Assembly (NCBI GenBank): GCA_965198995.1
Contig: CBDAQG010000002.1
Coordinates: 1,612,001-1,676,000 of the forward strand
From: CAXMMR01 sp965198995
Lineage (GTDB): Bacteria; Pseudomonadota; Alphaproteobacteria; Acetobacterales; Acetobacteraceae
Direction: 5' to 3'
Length of the DNA stretch: 64,000 nt
In this document: positions 61,750 through 64,000 of the stretch, in pieces
Position numbering within the stretch: the first letter of the stretch is position 1
Layout of the letters: the number at the start of each line of letters is the position of its first letter
Program-made: the position numbers and the translations under genes
The notes under the pieces: generated by a model
Database searches by the model: none
What the model was told of the DNA's origin: nothing
What the model saw: only the letters and a program-made list of their open reading frames with translations

Positions 61750-62220
61750 TCACTCTAGGCTTGGCTTGGGAAGAGGACAGTAACGACCAAGAAAACTGAG
61801 CCAATTCTGCCAGATCTCATACGAACGATCTTCAGTCAGCTTTCGCTGGCATGCTAAATACATTAGCGCGTGCCCTGATCCTGCATGCCAAAGCTCGTCG
61901 ATCGCACCACACTCAGCTAAACTGTACTGCGCCCATTTAGCTTCAGAGTCCTCAAACTGCTTGAGAGCTCCTCTTGAAGGGTCTTGTCTGTTCATTTGTT
62001 TGACAGCCGCCGCCACGTATAGCTTTAGCGTCTCCTGCGCGTGATCCACTCTCGCAAGCAAGCACCTTTCATAACGAGGCGTCACCGAACTGTGACAGTC
62101 ATCATTAAGACTGTCATCATTAACGCTGTTGTCAGCTGGATTATTTTTACCTGCGGCGCTTTGATTGACGGTATGAACTAACAAAGACACTGCAAGAAAT
62201 TTGATAATCACGTGCTGCAT
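61750..62220 (-). CDS. LprI-like (DUF1311) secreted protein, low GC
   Basis: 156 aa from ATG 62220 with GAAGGG upstream. Signal peptide MQHVIIKFLAVSLLVHTVNQ-SAAG. Four-helix DUF1311 pattern: YERCLLARVDHAQETLKLYV, FEDSEAKWAQYSLAECGAID, HALMYLACQRKLTEDRSYEI, with the conserved Cys residues. Related to lysozyme-inhibitor LprI proteins. Codon use is AT-rich, strikingly unlike all neighbours, suggesting recent acquisition. Bracketed by a repeat block on one side. Confidence 0.75.
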   Translation of the reverse strand: MQHVIIKFLAVSLLVHTVNQSAAGKNNPADNSVNDDSLNDDCHSSVTPRYERCLLARVDHAQETLKLYVAAAVKQMNRQDPSRGALKQFEDSEAKWAQYSLAECGAIDELWHAGSGHALMYLACQRKLTEDRSYEIWQNWLSFLGRYCPLPKPSLE

Positions 62221-62329
62221 GTCACGGCCCTTCAACCAGATTAGGATGGCGTATTAGCGCAAGCAAAAATTGCCGAAATAAGAGCGGGTTCAATGCCACG
62301 ATGAGGCTAGGACAAAGCTAGGCGGCCTC

Positions 62330-63247
62330 TTAGTGAGTCAGCACTTCGTCCCCTCCAGCCGCACGCCGTCGAGCTGGCGTCAGCGCCTCCACGCGCCAGC
62401 CGGTGCGCCAGGTCGAGCCGGGCGGCACCAGGCGCAGGCCTGGCTTGTCGAGGAAGTCGCCGGTGAAGCCGACCGGGTCTGAGGTGCCGTGCCAGGGTTC
62501 GAGGCAGAGGAAGGGGGCGCCGGAGGGCTTGGACCAGAGGCCGAGCTGCGGCAGGCCGTGCCAGGTGAGGCGCAGGGTGGGGGCTCCGGCGGGGCCGTAG
62601 AGCAGGCCCCGGCTGCGCGGGGCCAGCAGGATCAGGGCGTCGTCGGTGAACAGGGTGGGGTCGAGGCGGAGGTCGCTGCCGTGGATCGGGTTGGCGATGG
62701 CGGGGCCGAGCAGGCCGTTCTGCAGGCGGTGCACTGGGCCGTCTTCTGGCTCGTCGAAGACGATGTCGTGGGCGACGTCGGCGGGGGCGCCGGCGGCTGG
62801 CCAGAGGAAGGCGGGGTGGGCGCCGAGGGCGGCCGGGAGCACCGTTTCGCCTGGGTTGGTGAGGGCGTAGCCGACGGTGAGGGCGTTGGCTTGCAGGCTG
62901 TAGGTGATCTCGAGGCGGAAGCTGAATGGGTAGTGCTGCCGCGTCCCGTCGTCATCGACCAGGGCGAGGGTGCAGGCGGTGTCGGTGCGTGAGGCCCACT
63001 CGAAGCGGCGGTCGCGGGCGAAGCCGTGCTGGGTCATCGGGTAGCTGCGGCCGGCATGGCGCAGGGTGTCGTTGGCGAGGCGGCCGACGATGGGGAACAG
63101 CACCGGGGCGTGGCGGCGCCATTCCGGGCCGGCTTGCCAGAGCAGCTCGTCGCCGGGCGGCGAGGTGATCGAGACGAGCTCGGCGCCGTCCTGGGCGACG
63201 ATGGCGGAGAGGCCGCCGGCGACGGCGAGCTGGCAGGTTTCCGCCAT
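62330..63247 (-). CDS. Aldose 1-epimerase family protein
   Basis: 305 aa GalM-like beta-sandwich. LFPIVGRLANDTLRHAGRSY, MTQHGFARDRRFEWASRTDT with catalytic His, LGAHPAFLWPAAGAPAD with the second His, and CLEPWHGTSDPVGFTGDFLD with the Glu. Interconverts sugar anomers; substrate unknown (LacX/YeaD-like branch). Starts directly after the MAPEG stop. Confidence 0.88.
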   Translation of the reverse strand: MAETCQLAVAGGLSAIVAQDGAELVSITSPPGDELLWQAGPEWRRHAPVLFPIVGRLANDTLRHAGRSYPMTQHGFARDRRFEWASRTDTACTLALVDDDGTRQHYPFSFRLEITYSLQANALTVGYALTNPGETVLPAALGAHPAFLWPAAGAPADVAHDIVFDEPEDGPVHRLQNGLLGPAIANPIHGSDLRLDPTLFTDDALILLAPRSRGLLYGPAGAPTLRLTWHGLPQLGLWSKPSGAPFLCLEPWHGTSDPVGFTGDFLDKPGLRLVPPGSTWRTGWRVEALTPARRRAAGGDEVLTH

Positions 63248-63652
63248 CTACTGGAACAGCAGCGAGAAGATTTCGAGCAGCACGCCGAGGATGGACAGCA
63301 GCCACACGAGGGTGCGCAGCTTGGACACGCCGCTGGCGTAGAGCGGCACGTAGGCGATGCGGGCGAGCACGTAGAGCCAGGCGCCGGTGAGGGTCATCCA
63401 GGTCGGGCCGTGCATCAGCAGGGCGCCGAGCAGGCTGGCGGCGAAGACGGCGAAGGTCTCGCCGTAATTGGCGAGCGCGCGCTCCAGGCGGGCGGGCACG
63501 CCGGTGACGGGGTGGGGCTCGTCGCGGGCGCTCATCGCCCAGTCGGAGCCGCGTTGCTGCTGCGCCGAGGCGGCGCCCCAGAAGATCTGGATGATGCCGA
63601 CGAGGCCCGCCACGCCGAGCAGACGCAGCTCGACCAGGTTCATCAGCAGCAT
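63248..63652 (-). CDS. MAPEG family membrane protein (second copy)
   Basis: 134 aa (131 from the second ATG at 63643). Four helices: NLVELRLLGVAGLVGIIQIF, MSARDEPHPVTGVPARLERA, LANYGETFAVFAASLLGALL (N-x-x-E-x-F), GAWLYVLARIAYVPLYASGV. More MAPEG-like at the NxxE motif than the 13.7-kb paralogue. The stop TAG abuts the epimerase ATG. Confidence 0.88.
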   Translation of the reverse strand: MLLMNLVELRLLGVAGLVGIIQIFWGAASAQQQRGSDWAMSARDEPHPVTGVPARLERALANYGETFAVFAASLLGALLMHGPTWMTLTGAWLYVLARIAYVPLYASGVSKLRTLVWLLSILGVLLEIFSLLFQ

Positions 63653-63866
63653 TGACGGGCCTTTCCGGCGTTTTCTCTGGTGAGCTTGGCGCGGATAGAC
63701 GCAACTTGCAAAATCGTGTCTCAGGAGGCATTTGACGGCTGTGATGGCGATGCCGCGGACGCGCCCCGGGCGGGGGCGTCGGCGCCATGCCGCTGAATGA
63801 ACCGGCGTGGCGAGCGGCGCGGGGGCGATGTGCCTCGTCGCGCCGCTGCCGCATGGAGGATGACCA

Positions 63867-64000
63867 GTGTCCGCAACTCAGATCCAAGCTCCCACCCAGG
63901 CGACGCCGAGCGCGGCGGGGCTGCCCTCGGCGGCGCTGCAGGCGCTCGGCAAGCTGCGCAACATCGGCATCACCGCGCATATCGATGCCGGCAAGACGAC
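63867..64000 (+). CDS. fusA: Elongation factor G family (3' end outside window)
   Basis: The first 44 codons plus from GTG 63867 (ribosome site GGAGG, 8 bases before). KLRNIGITAHIDAGKTT is the G1 region of EF-G. Ahead of it is an unusual ~25-residue Ala/Pro/Gln-rich extension (QIQAPTQATPSAAGLPSAAL). Whether this is the main EF-G or a second EF-G-like copy cannot be decided from this fragment. No tRNA or ribosomal genes adjoin it here. Confidence 0.85.
   Translation, partial: MSATQIQAPTQATPSAAGLPSAALQALGKLRNIGITAHIDAGKT

Overview
The window is GC-rich chromosomal DNA with GC-rich third codon positions, GTG and ATG starts and many ATGA, GTGA and TGATG gene overlaps. Gene content points to an alphaproteobacterium, most likely Rhodospirillales and Acetobacteraceae-like: a separate pdhB/pdhC/lpd cluster, short-form HisG, the purL-bolA-grxD order, a monothiol glutaredoxin with CGFS, a DUF1127 protein, GyrA with Ala at the position of E. 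coli Ser83, and very many GC-rich intergenic palindromes. This placement is an inference from gene content. No prophage, insertion sequence, CRISPR array or rRNA was seen.

Layout. 1-3.9 kb: end of a pyruvate dehydrogenase operon (E1 beta, E2, a coupled GNAT acetyltransferase, E3). 4-5.4 kb: ribbon-helix-helix protein, tRNA-Phe with a 15-bp tandem array directly after it, and a secreted protein. 5.6-9.8 kb (minus): hisG-hisD-infA-maf-rng-yacG. 10-14 kb: HdeD-like protein, murA, dcd with a small coupled gene, tRNA-Thr, MAPEG protein. 14-16.8 kb: GH13 alpha-glucosidase and an SH3 secreted protein. 16.8-21.2 kb: biotin genes bioB-bioA-bioF-bioD, with repeats at three of the junctions. 22-24 kb: SDR, methyltransferase, DUF1127. 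24.4-33.3 kb: uvrA, a polytopic membrane protein, ssb, gyrA, coaD. 33.4-41.4 kb: cyclophilin, tRNA-Lys, APS reductase, fdhD, tonB, ABC exporter, TPR/GT9 protein and small secreted proteins. 41.4-48 kb: serA, a GT2-GtrA plus GT39 pair, dienelactone hydrolase, erpA-xth. 48.4-57.6 kb: dgt, glutaredoxin, DUF1178, DUF2147, a lipoprotein with a degenerate orphan ABC ATPase, rpsD, a double-GT2 glycosyltransferase coupled to prfC. 57.8-63.7 kb (minus): purQ-purL-bolA-grxD, a low-GC LprI-like gene, aldose-1-epimerase and a second MAPEG. The window ends in the start of an EF-G gene.

The main non-genic theme is two families of palindromes. Family G is GC-rich: a hairpin such as GGCCAGGGGCTTTGCCCC, followed either by an AAAGGCGGAGCCTTT hairpin (type I) or a CTGGGGC-GCCCCAG hairpin (type II). 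It often occurs as two units facing each other across a spacer, and further palindromic modules are sometimes nested inside the hairpin loops. More than twenty units occur, mostly in intergenic space, but some have become coding ends: bioA at both ends, and the C termini of bioD and the 27.6-kb membrane protein. Family A is AT-rich (hairpins such as GCTTCTTTTTTGAAAAAAAG followed by AAAACTTTT), mostly in facing pairs between convergent genes.

The most unusual single locus is the start of xth. The segment carrying its start codon is repeated four times with a 23-bp period. Each upstream copy reads as an eight-codon peptide (MKIATWxR type) whose TGA overlaps the next ATG, giving a chain of apparently coupled mini-ORFs leading into the gene.
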